Origin: Antedon mediterranea
Taxonomy: Eukaryota > Echinodermata > Crinoidea > Comatulida > Antedonidae
Assembly: GCF_964355755.1 (NCBI RefSeq)
Contig: NC_092671.1
Location: 935,001 to 999,000 of the forward strand
DNA: 64,000 nucleotides
Direction of reading: 5' to 3'
Positions 1-12,275 of the stretch are shown here, piece after piece; position 1 is the stretch's first letter, and each line of letters begins with the position of its first letter. Position numbers and translations under genes: made by a program. The notes beneath the pieces were generated by a model. It was not told where the DNA came from and ran no database searches. It was given only the letters and a program-made list of their open reading frames with translations.

Positions 1-1168
1 GGTTTATGAATTCATTGTAGTATCACAGACAGCTCAGTGAAAGAAATCATCATTTTTTTTTTATCCTAACAAACATTATTTTCTATGCATAAAGTATTAA
101 GTAGCAATCGCAGTGAATTCACTATACAATTATACTACTAACTGTACTGTAATAACAAAATCAGACCATTTCAAAGGATTTTTAATCAGTTTAATATTTG
201 TTGCTTGAGGGCCTACTTCTGATTGCTAGCGAAAAAACTGTTTATTTCAATAAATAATTTTCTAATATAATATAATAATTTCTGCTCTCAAATAACCATT
301 TAATTTAGGTGTTGGTCTTAACATTTACAGCAAAATGCAATATTATCAGGTGGTCAAATGTTAAAAATAGGAAAAGGAATTGTGATAATTTATTTACACT
401 GTTATTATTAATCAGTTATTTTTTTGCAGCAGAAACAGGACATAGCAGTGTACAATGAACTAAAAAGATTACTGGTCTATCCTAATTACATCATCATTAT
501 TATTATTATTATGTTGACCTCAATAGGAAAGAGATATATACGGCTGGAGATCATGGAATGAAGTTATGGTTAAAGCTAGAAACAGAACTGACTGAAGCGA
601 GCATCTTGTAGGCTTATTGGACTTGGCCTGAAGAGGAAAGGTACGGTAAGTAAGTGACCCCATTTAGGTAATATGCATTACGGTTTGTACACTAACTTAC
701 TAACAGTATCTCAGAATACACTTTTGATTTTGTCGTTGTACAGTACATGTTTAACCAGAAATCATTCAACATCAATGCAATGTGGCAAATCTTAACAAAA
801 AAGGGGTAGTGAATGGGGCACAAACAGAGATTGGGTTGTTTTTGGGAATATTTCATCTGCAAAAATAACGGGCAGAACACGGAACACAATCATTGCAAGA
901 TAAGGTCAATTTCTTAATAGCGTTTTAAAGTTTAATTTATTTTTAAAAAGAAACGAAAAAGTTGGTTTTCCTGTTTTAGTTTGTTCGTGAGAAATAACAG
1001 ATGGTACAGTAGTTGTCAGATGATGTGGTTAACTGTACTAGTCCCATGATATACATATGGTGTGTCAAGCTGTAACCAATGCTTTACAGATAAGGAACCT
1101 TAAGGGGGGTGGGGGGATATACAGTAAACTATACAAAAAATAGTTCTCCTCATTATAAAATCTTTGGT
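1..1168. other. AT-rich non-genic stretch
   Basis: No convincing gene is seen. A short coding-like frame at about 510-606 (+) ends in a stop and is followed by a splice-donor-like gtaagtaag at 645, but it has no clear acceptor. A fragment 'gcagcagaaacagg' at 428-441 matches the terminal repeat of the element at 10275-11861. Confidence 0.5.
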
Positions 1169-1334
1169 AAAGCTCTGTCTACCTCATCAAATTTTATGTG
1201 ATAAAAAAAGTGATGTGGTCATATATGGACATGATGATGTCATATCATTATCAATACCATATTTGGGAATTTCACTAACATATTTTGGCACATCACAACC
1301 AAACTAGATTGATAGTGTAGACAGAGGAGCTTAA
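1169..1334. mobile_element. MITE family A, copy 1 (palindromic)
   Basis: The left end reads aagctctgtctacctcatca and the right end contains gatagtgtagacagaggagc, the near inverse complement. The interior carries the shared block atatatggacatgatgatgt. It is a non-coding member of the window's most abundant repeat, with no open frame, and looks like a non-autonomous DNA transposon. Confidence 0.8.
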
Positions 1335-2119
1335 GATACTTAATATTACTTTCTGCAATATAATGGGAAATACCTGCCATAGAAAACACATCATAGAGTT
1401 CAAAATATTATACCCAAAGACCCATTATGTGCATGACACGAATAGTAGTAATTCATATCTAGTGCAAAGAAAAACCTAGATTACAATGTATTATTAATAT
1501 GATATTAATCTGAAAATGACTTACCGTGTTCTGTGCAAGCCAAACAGAAACAATAACCCTAACGTACATACAGAGCAGAATGTATGAATAGCAGCAGCAG
1601 AGTATAGGCAGCGGCTGATGTGTTTAATCAATACACAGCTAGAAATGTACTGACATTTCACAGTCTCTCAACCACTCCGCTATTCTGCCACCCACACTCT
1701 ATCTCTGATTTTGGATATACAAATTAAGCCAGCTTTTAACAAAATTGCCAGAGTTGAATTTCTTAGTTTCAACTCCCACACATTGCTTATTGTGATCTTA
1801 ATGTCAGTTATTATTCCATTACATGCAAGGCGGGTGACTTAAGTTCTCCACTTTATTTATTTAAGGCAAATTCAGCCAGGTATTTAGATATTGTATTAAA
1901 ATAAATTGTTTTCTGAGAACATGTTTATTATGTTTAATGTGATTGGATTATTTACAAGAATAAGATTATTTTATAAAAGTTCCTAAAAATGGTGTATGCT
2001 GAATACACTACATCAAAGCAGGAAAGAATTCTAAATAATTCCTCCATGATCACTGTATATGATTCAATAGATAGTAAATACCACTGATATAATTATTAGT
2101 ATTATTAGTTTAATTAATT
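1335..2119. other. Non-genic; possible minus-strand 5' exon edge
   Basis: On the minus strand at about 1520 a good donor (acacg|gtaagtcatt) follows a stretch of relatively high GC (1520-1690). This could be the end of a 5' noncoding exon. No start codon or partner exon is recognised, so it remains a weak suggestion. Confidence 0.2.
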
Positions 2120-2370
2120 TTTTTAATTTTTTTTTAAACCATATTTAATGAGGGTGATCCATCCACCTATTGCTGATCATTAGGGACCCTCAGAGGTTCA
2201 CAAGACAAACATATACACAAGATGCTCTACATAAACAAAGTCTTATTACAAGTCTTTGGGAGTGGAGTAATTTGGTCCTTAGAGAAAATCCCGACATGTG
2301 ACGGGACTTGAACCCAGGACCCTTGGAGTGGTAGCCAAGCATCATAACCACCAAGCCACAACTCCACTCA
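2120..2370 (-). mobile_element. tRNA-derived SINE, copy 1
   Basis: Read on the minus strand it starts with a tRNA-like head: an A-box-like tggcttggtggtt and a clean B box (gggttcaagtccc at about 2305-2320). A roughly 150-bp unrelated body follows, then an A-rich tail (the poly-T at 2120-2137 on the plus strand). The second copy at 16240-16474 shares the body and tail. Pol III-transcribed SINEs are mobilised by a LINE partner. The B box is intact here. Confidence 0.85.
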
Positions 2371-2746
2371 ATTTGATTAATGTGTACTTTTCTTTCAGAC
2401 ATGTTACCACTACTATGCCTGAAAAAGAAATGATGGTGGTATGTCCATGGAATGAACCATTATCTGATAATTAGGGTGTGAAATATGAATTTCTATGTAT
2501 TTGAGGCCAATGTCGATTTATCCAGGTTAGCTAGGCACGAATACTATTTAGCAATTTCTAACATTACATTTTTAATATTCTTACTAATACTTAAATTTAG
2601 GAATAAAAATAGAAAATTAAAACAATTATTTTATTAACAATACATATGTGAATACTAATTTAACACATATTTTGAAATAAATTTGTCACCCTGGTAAAAT
2701 AAAGTGAATAAATAATAAAATATAACACTTTTAAAGAATGTGGCAG

Positions 2747-2902
2747 CATGTACTATTTTATTTATATATTTTGTATCCTGAAATTGGTGCTGGAGCTGGA
2801 GCTGTTATTGACATTTTTGCAAGGAAACAGTATGCTATTTTAGAGGATGTTTGTTGTGATACCAGTTTACTTCAAGAAAGTTTAGAAGCCCTACTTAAGT
2901 AA
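2747..2902 (+). CDS. Probable terminal coding exon, unidentified protein
   Basis: After an acceptor-like tggcag at 2741-2746 a frame runs to a TAA at 2900-2902. Its second part is strikingly protein-like: a Gly/Ala-rich PEIGAGAGAVIDIF segment, then YAILEDVCCDTSLLQESLEA and a Leu-Leu-Lys end. An AATAAA signal overlaps the stop. The first about 10 codons (HVLFYLYIL) are less convincing, so the true acceptor may lie elsewhere. No upstream exon of the same gene is recognised in 1-2740, and I do not recognise the family. It could be the last exon of a gene with long introns, an alternative 3' end, or a pseudogene fragment. Confidence 0.4.
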   Translation, partial: HVLFYLYILYPEIGAGAGAVIDIFARKQYAILEDVCCDTSLLQESLEALLK

Positions 2903-4401
2903 ATAAATCACATTTACCAGTATAGTTTTTAATAATGCTATTAACATGTTTAAACATTGTTTAACCTTATAAATTGGTAATATTGATTTTCATGTTGCTT
3001 ATTATTTTATTTTTTCATTTAAGGATCGTTATACTTCTATTAATCTAAATCTGTAAAAAAGCACTCTGTATTTATTTTATAATTTGCATGCACAAATGTT
3101 TGCATTATCTTGTTTTGTTTAATGAATATTTTAAAATAAATGTTAAATGAAATAAAATGATAACTATTATTGAAGATGTTTAATTAATTTTGTTTCCAAA
3201 AGGTACCGGTACAGAATATAAATCCATAACACTTTGCCTCCTGGTCGAATTGTTATTTATCACCATAGAAACATATTGCTTAAATTTTGTCCTTTAGTTC
3301 ATACTTCATAATAGGAAACACAACGTCAAGTCACCGTTTCAATGAACTGTTGCCATGGTGATTTATCACAATGGTTGGCTCATTGTTAGATATCAAATCA
3401 CATATCAGCATATTATGTTACAGTATATGGATATGAATTGAGTTTCAACTGTTTATCTATGGACAAATAATGTTCTATAATAATCAAGCAGAAAAAGCAG
3501 TTTTGTAATATTTTTTACAATGTTTGCACAGCCAATACACTAATGGATGGTGATGGCGATACACATACAGTAAACCAGGGCCTTACAGTAGTTGGCATAA
3601 GGCAGACGAGGCTAATAAAATAAGGGAATTTTACATTGCTAATTAAAATAAGCACGCACTAAATTCTAATCTAGCTTCTGATATGTTAAAATACGTCAAC
3701 ATAGTTTGGTGTTTGTTATTACATCCTAAAAAAGCTATCCTACAGAAACATATTCTAATTTCTATTCTATAAACTTCCGTTATAAGTATTGCCAGCATTG
3801 ATAATGTTAACAAATTATTCTAAAGAGCAATATTAAACCGCATCATTCCGTATCAAGTCATCCCACTTAAGTCATCAGTAGATTCTAGTTAAATCAAAAA
3901 AAGTCGAATTTATGTGCGGATGCTTGGTTGTAAAAGGTACAATGTTTAATTATGACTGCTGATTCAATGTTTACAATAGTGTGTGTACATACTGTACAAC
4001 ATACACTGGTTACCGTTGACAACAAAGTGTGCAATGAATAAAGATCATTAAGTGATTTGCACTCCTTTATCATTCAATTTTAATAAAAAAAGCCAAAACA
4101 AACCAAAATTGTAATTTTTTTCTAAATCATTACTTTACCGAAATGATGAAGTGCGTGGTTGATTTTAAAGGTCGAAATTGATATATAGTACAGCATATAC
4201 AGTAGTACGTAAAGCTTAGTTGGCAAAATTGTGACAAAATTATGATTCATTATATATCTACTGTCAAGACCTTATAATATTTCCATAAAAATATGTAAAT
4301 TTATTTTCTAATTCATAATATTCTAATTCATAACTTTACAATCATCTATTTCATATAGTCAAAAACAGTCAATATAATTACTATGATTTAAATGGAAACT
4401 T
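2903..4401. other. AT-rich intergenic DNA
   Basis: No coding frame, RNA gene or clear repeat is seen here. Confidence 0.5.
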
Positions 4402-4613
4402 CAGACATATGGCCATCGTGCATTTTCCTGTGCAGCACCCATTTTGTGGAATAAACTGCCAATCGACATAAAGACATCTGAAAACATCAACACTTTCAAA
4501 ACACGACTAAAAACCCATTTTTACACAGAGGCATTTCCTGCTTAACATTGTCAAGCGCCTTTGAACATTATTATGGATACTGGCGCTATATAAATCTGAT
4601 TGATTGATTGAAA
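4402..4613 (+). mobile_element. 3' end of a non-LTR (LINE) retrotransposon, 5'-truncated
   Basis: Frame 4402-4545 encodes the C-terminal signature of many CR1/L2/RTE-type LINE pol proteins: YGHRAFSCAAPILWNKLP, then a TFKTRLKTHFY block and a stop at 4543-4545. A short 3' UTR follows (ggcgctatataaatc) with a gattgattgattg simple-repeat tail typical of L2/CR1-like 3' ends. Endonuclease and reverse transcriptase are absent, as expected for a 5'-truncated insertion. It is not functional. The clade assignment rests on the tail and the C-terminal block only. Confidence 0.8.
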
Positions 4614-5226
4614 TGCTATGTAAAAATAGAAGAGCACCAATATCGGACAGTGTCCTATAAAATATCATAGGAAATAAAGAATTTCTTCCTAAATTCACAA
4701 ACGATTTGTTGTTTACTGAATTCTGTTGATAAGATATCTACAAAGTAATCTTTGCCATATTCTAATACAAAATAATCCATTCATTATTGCAGATGGTTCA
4801 CTACTGCTGCAATCCCTTGACGTTTTGTGTATAGTGGGTATACAGTAGTCATCTGATTAATGGTTTTAACAAACTGCGTACTTAGTTCATGGTTCAGGTT
4901 GAATTTAACTTGGCATATTCTTAGTATACATAGTAGTATGGCGACGATGTTCATGTCTTCTTTACAGTAATTAGTAAAATAGTAATACTGTAAACAACTC
5001 CTACTCTACCTAGAAACACTAAATCTAGAAATCCTAGTTAAGGTGCTATTTTCTCAGATCTTCAATATAAAAATTAATTTTTAAGCAATAAAATTACCAA
5101 GTCAGCCTCCTTCCACCAATCCACTCAGAAAATGGAATTTTGTCAACTTTCAGGGTGACATGCGGACCAAATGTAATATGCGGACCAAATGTAATATTTT
5201 GGTGGTTTTAATGTTGCATCAATATA
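4614..5226. other. Non-genic
   Basis: AT-rich sequence with no coding, RNA or repeat signal that I can support. Confidence 0.45.
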
Positions 5227-6136
5227 GCATCACACTATTAAACAGGCACATCACACTGAACAGGCACATCACACTGAACAGGCACATCACACTATTAAAC
5301 AGGCACATCACACTGAACAGGCACATCACACTGAACAGGCACATCACACTGAACAGGCACATCACACTGAACAGGCACATCACACTGAACAGGCACATCA
5401 CACTGAACAGGCACATCACACTATTAAACAGGCACATCACACTATTAAACAGGCACATCACACTGAACAGGCACATCACACTGAACAGGCACATCACACT
5501 GAACAGGCACATCACACTGAACAGGCACATCACACTGAACAGGCATATCACACTAAACAGGCACATCACACTAAACAGGCACATCACACTGAACAGGCAC
5601 ATCACACTAAACAGGCACATCACACTGAACAGGCACATCACACTGAACAGGCACATCACACTGAACAGGCACATCACACTGAACAGGCACATCACACTGA
5701 ACAGGCACATCACACTGAACAGGCACATCACACTAAACAGGCACATCACACTGAACAGGCACATCACACTGAACAGGCACATCACACTGAACAGGCACAT
5801 CACACTGAACAGGCACATCACACTAAACAGGCACATCACACTAAACAGGCACATCACACTAAACAGGCACATCACACTAAACAGGCACATCACACTAAAC
5901 AGGCACATCACACTAAACAGGCACATCACACTAAACAGGCACATCACACTGAACAGGCACATCACACTGAACAGGCACATCACACTAAACAGGCACATCA
6001 CACTAAACAGGCACATCACACTAAACAGGCACATCACACTAAACAGGCACATCACACTAAACAGGCACATCACACTAAACAGGCACATCACACTAAACAG
6101 GCACATCACACTTAACAGGCACATCACACTTAACAT
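5227..6136. repeat. 18-bp minisatellite, about 50 units
   Basis: A tandem array of 'aacaggcacatcacactg' with common variants ctaaac and ctattaaac (the latter adds 3 bases). Because the unit is 18 bases and the variants are multiples of three, both strands stay open: LNRHIT repeats on plus (5160-6335) and CLFSVM repeats on minus (5219-6136). This openness follows from the period and is not evidence of a gene. Confidence 0.97.
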
Positions 6137-6689
6137 AACCTCATTTGTTATGTCAACATTTTGTATTATTTTCCTTTATTTTTTAGTTAAATTATTAATT
6201 AAATGTATTGTTACTATCAGTATTTACTCACAAGCCTTTCATATATTCACATACAATAGGATGCCTAGCCTTATAATTTACTTACTATCAGTATTTACTC
6301 ACAATGAAAGACCACTTTCATATATTCACATATGATACCTAGCCTTATAATTTAGGGCATACATACATACTGTAGGATTTTTAAAATCTGTCTGTGGAAT
6401 TGCACTGCTTGCTAGCATTGATTTTCTATTATGTCATTTTGAAACATTTCAAACATCAAGTGGTTAAAGCCTTAACATTCTAAATTATCTATCGGAACAA
6501 AATTGTACACTGGAGAATAAAGTGGGTTCTATGAAGTGAGCAGCATCCTACAGTATCTGTCAAATGTCATTCATGTTGTATATTCATGTACTTCATTCAT
6601 GTGGGTGTTTTTGCTCTAGGTATTGACATTCAAAACCATGCTTAGCATAATTATTAATTTTAATTAAATCATATTTGAAAAAGATGGTC
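6137..6689. other. Non-genic
   Basis: Contains two related 'tcatatattcacat' stretches (about 6238 and 6318) just after the minisatellite. No gene is seen. Confidence 0.45.
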
Positions 6690-6695
6690 TTAAAC

Positions 6696-7352
6696 CAGCC
6701 CACGAAATTCAGAAAAAAGAAGGTCGGCAAAAAATTGCCGACCTTAAATTCGCCAAGGTCGGCAGTCTCGGCAGTTCTAAAAATAGAAAATTCACCCCAA
6801 CCAAGGCCTAAACCTCTTGCTAACCTAAAAGGCCTAGCTAGGCCTAGCCTCCCTAGCTATATGTTATGCAAAAAGAACTAGCAAAATTAACTAAAATATA
6901 AAAACCTAACACTAAAATCTACAAGATAAATTCTATTTGATAATTAATTGCTGAACATCATGGTTCTGGAGCTAGCCGTACACAGAGCATAGTTGCTTGC
7001 TTGGCATGACAGGGTATTCCCCTACACAGGTCTGTGGCGCGCAGCGCTGTGCCCAGCAGCCAGCTTGGTTGATAGGAAAGCATGCAGCTCACACACAAAA
7101 TGATGTAATGGTTGAGTGAATTCAGGGATCATCTTAATTCCATGGTTTGTTAACTAAACACAACATGGTGGTGAATATGCCTGTTAAAATTTCAATGATA
7201 CGATCCCTTAAAGTACCATGTTGTTGCTAGGAGGCTTGAAAGGAGGGATCTAGCCTAGTTTCTAGGTCGGCAATCTCTTGCCGTCCTCTGACAATTTAAG
7301 GTCGGCAATAAGGTCGGCAATTGCCGATTGCCGACGTGAAATTCGTGGGCTG
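6696..7352. mobile_element. DNA transposon 'CAGCCCACG' family, copy 1 (657 bp)
   Basis: The ends are perfect inverted repeats: cagcccacgaaattc at the left and gaaattcgtgggctg at the right. They are flanked by a 6-bp direct repeat ttaaac (6690-6695 and 7353-7358), read as the target-site duplication. Near each end are several ggtcggca/tgccgacc blocks that can fold into hairpins. No transposase is encoded, so it is non-autonomous. A 6-bp duplication fits few superfamilies (Dada and IS3EU are candidates), and I do not assign it firmly. Confidence 0.88.
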
Positions 7353-7358
7353 TTAAAC

Positions 7359-7861
7359 TGAATCGCTGAGGATTAACTCTGAACTAAATTTCTGAGAATA
7401 CGATGGTGTTAAATTGAATCACTAAATCCACTAAACAGGTGGGTTACAAAGCCCCATCATATTATCTTCAAAAACAATTTTTCTAATTTGGAAAATTAAG
7501 CTCCTACAGTTCTCATGGTTTTTTTAAAAAGAAAAACCTCAAAACTCACCAAAGTAGTGATAATATATTTTGTATATTAGTCGAATCTGTTCTTTCTTTG
7601 GAAAGGTATTTTCTATATATTTATCAAATCATTTTTTATTTAAAAAAAAAAGACAATGGTACATTCCCGGTCACAGCTTGGAGGACCAAGCTTACACAGG
7701 GTTATGGTTTCAAAAAAGATATTTTATCATAATAAAAAATTTACAATTTTATAGTCAGGGAAAAAAAAGTTATTATTTGTTAATTAATTATTAATATTTA
7801 CTTTCCTAAAATAAAATTGTGAGAAACATTTGATTTGCTAGATACTCCCACATTTATTTGG
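7359..7861. other. Non-genic
   Basis: AT-rich. A short frame at 7570-7794 (+) has no splice or start context. Confidence 0.4.
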
Positions 7862-7945
7862 ATAGTTTGCTGGTCAATGGTAGTTTGCTGGTCAATGGTA
7901 GTTGGCTGGTCAATGGTAGTTGGCTGGTCAATGGTAGTTGGCTGG
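7862..7945. repeat. 18-bp minisatellite, 4-5 units
   Basis: Tandem copies of 'tagtttgctggtcaatgg', with later units changed to tagttggctgg. Confidence 0.95.
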
Positions 7946-8359
7946 AAGAGTAAGTAAATTTCTTATGATTCACATAAAATGCATGCTGTAGTCTGATAAA
8001 GTGATTCAGACATAGACTTTAATTTGCTCATGTTGGGGATAAAATACTCAACATAGGGGGATTTCCCCTCATAATTACTGGTTGATCAGCATAAAATAAT
8101 CAATAAAGTGCTCTGTGGATAATTGTTAACCAGGATGTGCATCAATGCCTTATTGTAATATTTAAGTCAATTTTTGTTGGTATTCATCAATGTTCTTGGA
8201 ATTGCTATTAAAATACAAAGAAAATCCATGCCGCAGGCCTTTTCTCCTTTTTTTGTTAGGAATATCATTACAGCTTCAATACACCAATATTACGAATGGA
8301 GAATACAGAGATTTAAATATTAATGTTCAGATTAGGTTTGAGCACTAAGCTATACTGTA

Positions 8360-8515
8360 GCTCTGTCTACACTATCAAACTTTATGTGACAACAAAATGT
8401 GATGTGCCTATAGACATGATGATGTCATATCACTACCATATTTGGGCATAGTATCACTACCATATTTGTGCACACACTTGTTTTTGTTTGTTTGATACAA
8501 TGATAGTGTAGAGCA
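8360..8515. mobile_element. MITE family A, copy 2
   Basis: Left end gctctgtctacactatcaaa followed by ctttatgtgacaac. The centre has atgatgatgtcatatcacta and the right end tgatagtgtagagc. The arms are near-complementary. Confidence 0.85.
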
Positions 8516-9146
8516 TTAGATACCAAAAACACTAGTTTACAAACAATGCACCAGTACCGGAAAAACAAAAGCTTAATGTTTAATCCAAAGGATCAAGTAA
8601 GGATGTTTTCTAAAACAATTAACAAGAACGGTCGTAAACCCAAATCAAGATTTAATGTCCAAAAAACCTTTATACAGTTAGAGCTACAATGTGAAATCGA
8701 AAATTCAGTAGAATAGAAGCCAAGGAAGAATATCAATTCAAATGAAAACTAAGGTCTGATGTAATAACTAAATTACTGTATGGTCTGAACATCCTAAAGG
8801 AATTTCTATGATCTGACACGATGATCCCTCCCCCACCTCCTTCCCCACAGTAATCAAACAAAGAGCTTATAACTATCAGAAAGTACAACAAGATTAGTTA
8901 TCAAATCCTAAGTTTTAACAGGAAATTCAAAGGTAAAGATAGGCCTAAGTTAGATGACTTTAAAGCATCTTATATTATACACGTTTTAGGACATGATGGA
9001 TCTAGGTGTCTAAACAAGATATGCTGGATTAAGGCTCTGTGATGGGAGAAGGGCAGTGATTGATTTCAGTATTTAAGATGTTTGTTTCAAATATTAAAGG
9101 ACTTATTTTATAATGTTTTCATTTCATGTTTTACCGAGTCACCTTT
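8516..9146. other. Non-genic
   Basis: No coding or RNA signal seen. Confidence 0.4.
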
Positions 9147-9240
9147 CTGGTTCCCACTTGGACGCAACGCAACAACAGAGCGAGTTGACCAATCACAAGC
9201 TAGTTTGAATGTTTCAATGCGTCATGATTGGCCAATATTT
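9147..9240. mobile_element. MITE family C fragment
   Basis: Begins ctggttcccacttggacgca, then cgcaacaacagagc and tgaccaatcacaagc. This matches the left half of the complete copy at 33639-33825. The opposite inverted repeat is missing, so this is a partial copy. Confidence 0.65.
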
Positions 9241-9461
9241 TACTTTAACCATATTATTGATACAGTAATAGGATTAATTGAAATATCAGTTTTCTATTAA
9301 TGTACCACAGATAAAATGTAATTGGATTAATTATGCAGAACTGGATACAGCATCTCTTCAATTACCCAAATATAATCCATTGCTTAAGTATAATCAAACA
9401 CCCCCTAATTTAGGATAAATATGGACATAAGATTTTGATCAATTTCATGTAATCCAAGTAT

Positions 9462-9580
9462 AAAGCTCTCTCTACTCTATCAAACTTTATGTGACAACAA
9501 ATGTGATGTGCCCAAATATGGACATATTTGAGTATACCATATTTTTTTTTGTCTAGTTTGATATTATAGACAGAGCTTAA
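9462..9580. mobile_element. MITE family A, copy 3
   Basis: Left end aaagctctctctactctatc and right end tagtttgatattatagacag. The centre is shortened relative to copy 2. Confidence 0.8.
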
Positions 9581-9922
9581 GGCACCTTCCCATTTCCGCA
9601 AAATGTCATACTCAGAAGAGTATAGCTGAACTGAATGCTTGTCAGTATACCATACAACAGTGATGTGACACTTTGTAATTGTTTTTGTTAGTTTTTCATT
9701 TATCTGTTTTTGTATATACAAACAAAATTTCTATGTATATTTTATATGCAAATGACAATAAATGGAAGTAATTTTCCACTGATGAATGAAAATATAAAGT
9801 TGCTTGAACAGCTCTTCATCATTGTTGTTATTTAGATACTTGGCTTTAAACTGAAATAAAGTATTGTAGTGAAGTTCCATAAACTAGGTAAACTTAAAAA
9901 ATAAGTTTTGATGACAATGTCT

Positions 9923-10017
9923 AAAGCTCTGTCTACACTATCAATGACATCATCATGTTCATATATGGGCACATCACATTTGTTGTCACAAAGTTTGATA
10001 GTATAGACAGGGCTTAG
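9923..10017. mobile_element. MITE family A, copy 4 (short)
   Basis: Left end aaagctctgtctacactatc jumps directly to tgacatcatcatgttcatat, and the right end reads gtttgatagtatagacaggg. The inner part of the left arm is deleted. Confidence 0.8.
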
Positions 10018-10274
10018 GTAAACAAGTGAGCAACAGGTTTTACAATCATCACAAGTAGACTGATTGATTCTTAGTAGCTTGATCTAAATACACTGTTTTT
10101 AAGCAATTCATTAAAATTCATCAGGTTTCCTAGAAATAAATTGCATGGCAGTTGAATAGATTTAATTACGGGTAAAACCAATTGGTTTGACATGCCAAGT
10201 TCCCATCGCTGATTTGATCACTGAAACTAAGAAAACTGGGGCAGTCATCACATTAGATTGTTGTTCTACTCTAA

Positions 10275-11861
10275 GGGTCTGTTTCTGCTGCATAACGCAA
10301 TTTAACCGGTTATTTTAAAATAGATTAAAAATAGATAACAATAACAAGACCGCGTTTCTGCTCAATTTGTGCTCCGAAATAACCGGTTAAATCTATGGGT
10401 GGTCGTCGAGCAAAACGTCATCATTACCCAAAATGCAATACACTCAGACGGAAGTAGTAAGTTGGCTGTTTGTTTACATCGACGTCGTCAATAAACACGT
10501 GTGTATATCGCCGAACATCTCAAACATGTTAAAATAATAAAATGTTGTCTACAGGTCTACAAGTTTTGTTTTTTGTAAAGCCTACTTACTGATCGCTAAT
10601 AAAATTAATTCTCATGGCGCCTTCAATAACATGGGGAGGGTCGTGCAGCGCCCGATCGCCTAGGATAATTTTTATCTAGCCTAAAATTCCTCTTGAACAA
10701 AGGCGATGATGATACGGCCCTTCCCACGTGAACGACTGTTGTCTTTCGCGAGCGCGGTCCTACAAAAAACCAAACGGAAACAAAAACGAGACTTAGAATG
10801 TTGCAGTACCTACCAAACGAGAGTAGATAATTGTTAATTAATTATGAAACCCTAACTTTTATAGCAACAATCGTCCGAATTTATGTTAAAAACGACGATT
10901 TTAGCCACAAAAACTTAAATCAAACGAGAGTATCCAAGTCATAGAATATCGCACGCACATAGTGCCTTTAATAGAATAATGAGTATTAAACATTGTTTCG
11001 TATATTTATGTAAATAAAAATCATATTTAATATATTATCAAATGCTCTCATAACCTTTGTTTTCGGTCAATGTGATGTTTTTCTAAAAAAATTATATAAA
11101 ACGATCAAATTAAGATTGTTCATTGTTCTCCTATTAAAGGCACTAAGGGCGTGCCATAAATACGCTCGTTTGGATTAAGTTTTTGTTGCTAAATTCATCG
11201 TTTATAACATAAATTCGGATGATTTTTGCTATAAAATTTGGGTTTTCATAATTAATTAACCATTATCTACTATCGTTTGGTAGGTATTTGCAACATTCTG
11301 AGTCCCTTTTGTTTCCGTTTTGGTGTTAATATAGGACCATCCATACCCTTCGCAAGCGTGTACTAACGCCTCAAATTGCTTAGCTTGGGTAGTCCCCGGA
11401 ACTCCACCCCAAATTCCTCTTTTACTTTCGCAAAAATGTTCTTATTTATTATCTGTGATTCTTTTCTATTGCCTGCCATCCTTCCCCGTACTTTCTCTCC
11501 CCCCACAACTGAATAACATATCTTGTGATTTCATTCATCCACATACATGTTCACTTCTTCGTTCGACTGTCAAAACCACGAGGAAAACACGCACCGTATG
11601 CGACGGTATCTGACCCGGGGTCACAACTGTCAATCAAATAACCGTTATTTCGTGTTGCAGCTAAGAATTGCTCAGCGATAACCGGTTAAACGGCGTTCTA
11701 ACACCGATTTAAATTGGTGTTTTAACCGCTGCCTTTTAACCGGTTACCACAAATGTGTCCTGTTTCTGCTGCCAAGAAAATGGAGTTAATTTATTCACAC
11801 CGATTTTAATTTATTCACACCGATTTTAACCGGTTATTTTTTATGCAGCAGAAACAGGCCC
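10275..11861. mobile_element. PIF/Harbinger-like element with TAA duplications
   Basis: The left end reads gggtctgtttctgctgcata and the right end, inverted, gggcctgtttctgctgcata. Both continue into aaccggtta-containing blocks. The flanks are TAA at 10272-10274 and 11862-11864, matching the 3-bp TWA duplications and GGG-type termini of PIF/Harbinger (Tourist-like) elements. The interior has no transposase frame, so it is non-autonomous. An internal 'ctgtttctgctgcc' near 11760 suggests a second, nested or rearranged terminus. The interior also holds a long foldback (10757-11335). Confidence 0.8.
10757..11335. repeat. Long inverted repeat (foldback) inside the Harbinger-like element
   Basis: Two arms of roughly 230 bases (about 10757-10995 and 11105-11335) are near inverse complements. 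Matching landmarks are ccaaacggaaac / gtttccgttttgg, taattaattatgaaa / tttcataattaatta, and tagtgcctttaatag / ctattaaaggcacta. The spacer is about 110 bases. The arms differ at scattered bases, so the palindrome is not newly made. No coding is seen. It is a hairpin-forming candidate for small-RNA production or a nested foldback transposon. Confidence 0.85.
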
Positions 11862-12020
11862 TAATAGACTAGTTGCAAAAAAAAAACCAATAATTAACAG
11901 CAGCCTGAGTAAACTCCATTGCAAAAGTCTTTGGCTAAACCTAGCAGTACTATAGTTGCAAAATAGCCTGTGTTTTTAAGTTGCAAACAGTGCTGTGTAC
12001 AATAAACCTATGTAACCTAG

Positions 12021-12275
12021 TCTGTGGGTAAAACCCATGCAAACTAGCATAGTATGCAATTTAAACTGACTGTTGTGAAACTATTTGAAACTGACTGGTA
12101 AACCCTATTGGAAAGTGACTGTGGTAAAACCCATTGGAAACAGTCTGTGGGGAAAACCCACTGGAAACAGTCTGTGGATAATAAAACCCACTGGAAACAG
12201 TCTGGGTAAAACCCACTGGGAATAGTCTGTGGGTAAAACCCACTAGAAACAGTGTGTGGATAAACCCCATTTTGA
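12021..12275. repeat. Degenerate minisatellite, about 25-30 bp unit
   Basis: Irregular repeats of 'acccactggaaacagtctgt' with ggataa/gggtaa spacers. Confidence 0.85.

Noticed and set aside
510-606. Coding-like frame (VDLNRKEIYTAGDHG...) ending TAG
   Set aside because: No acceptor or start, begins in an ATT microsatellite, and no partner exon was found.
5160-6335. 391-codon plus frame and 305-codon minus frame
   Set aside because: Both are products of an 18-bp tandem repeat; no splice, promoter or non-repetitive domain supports a gene.
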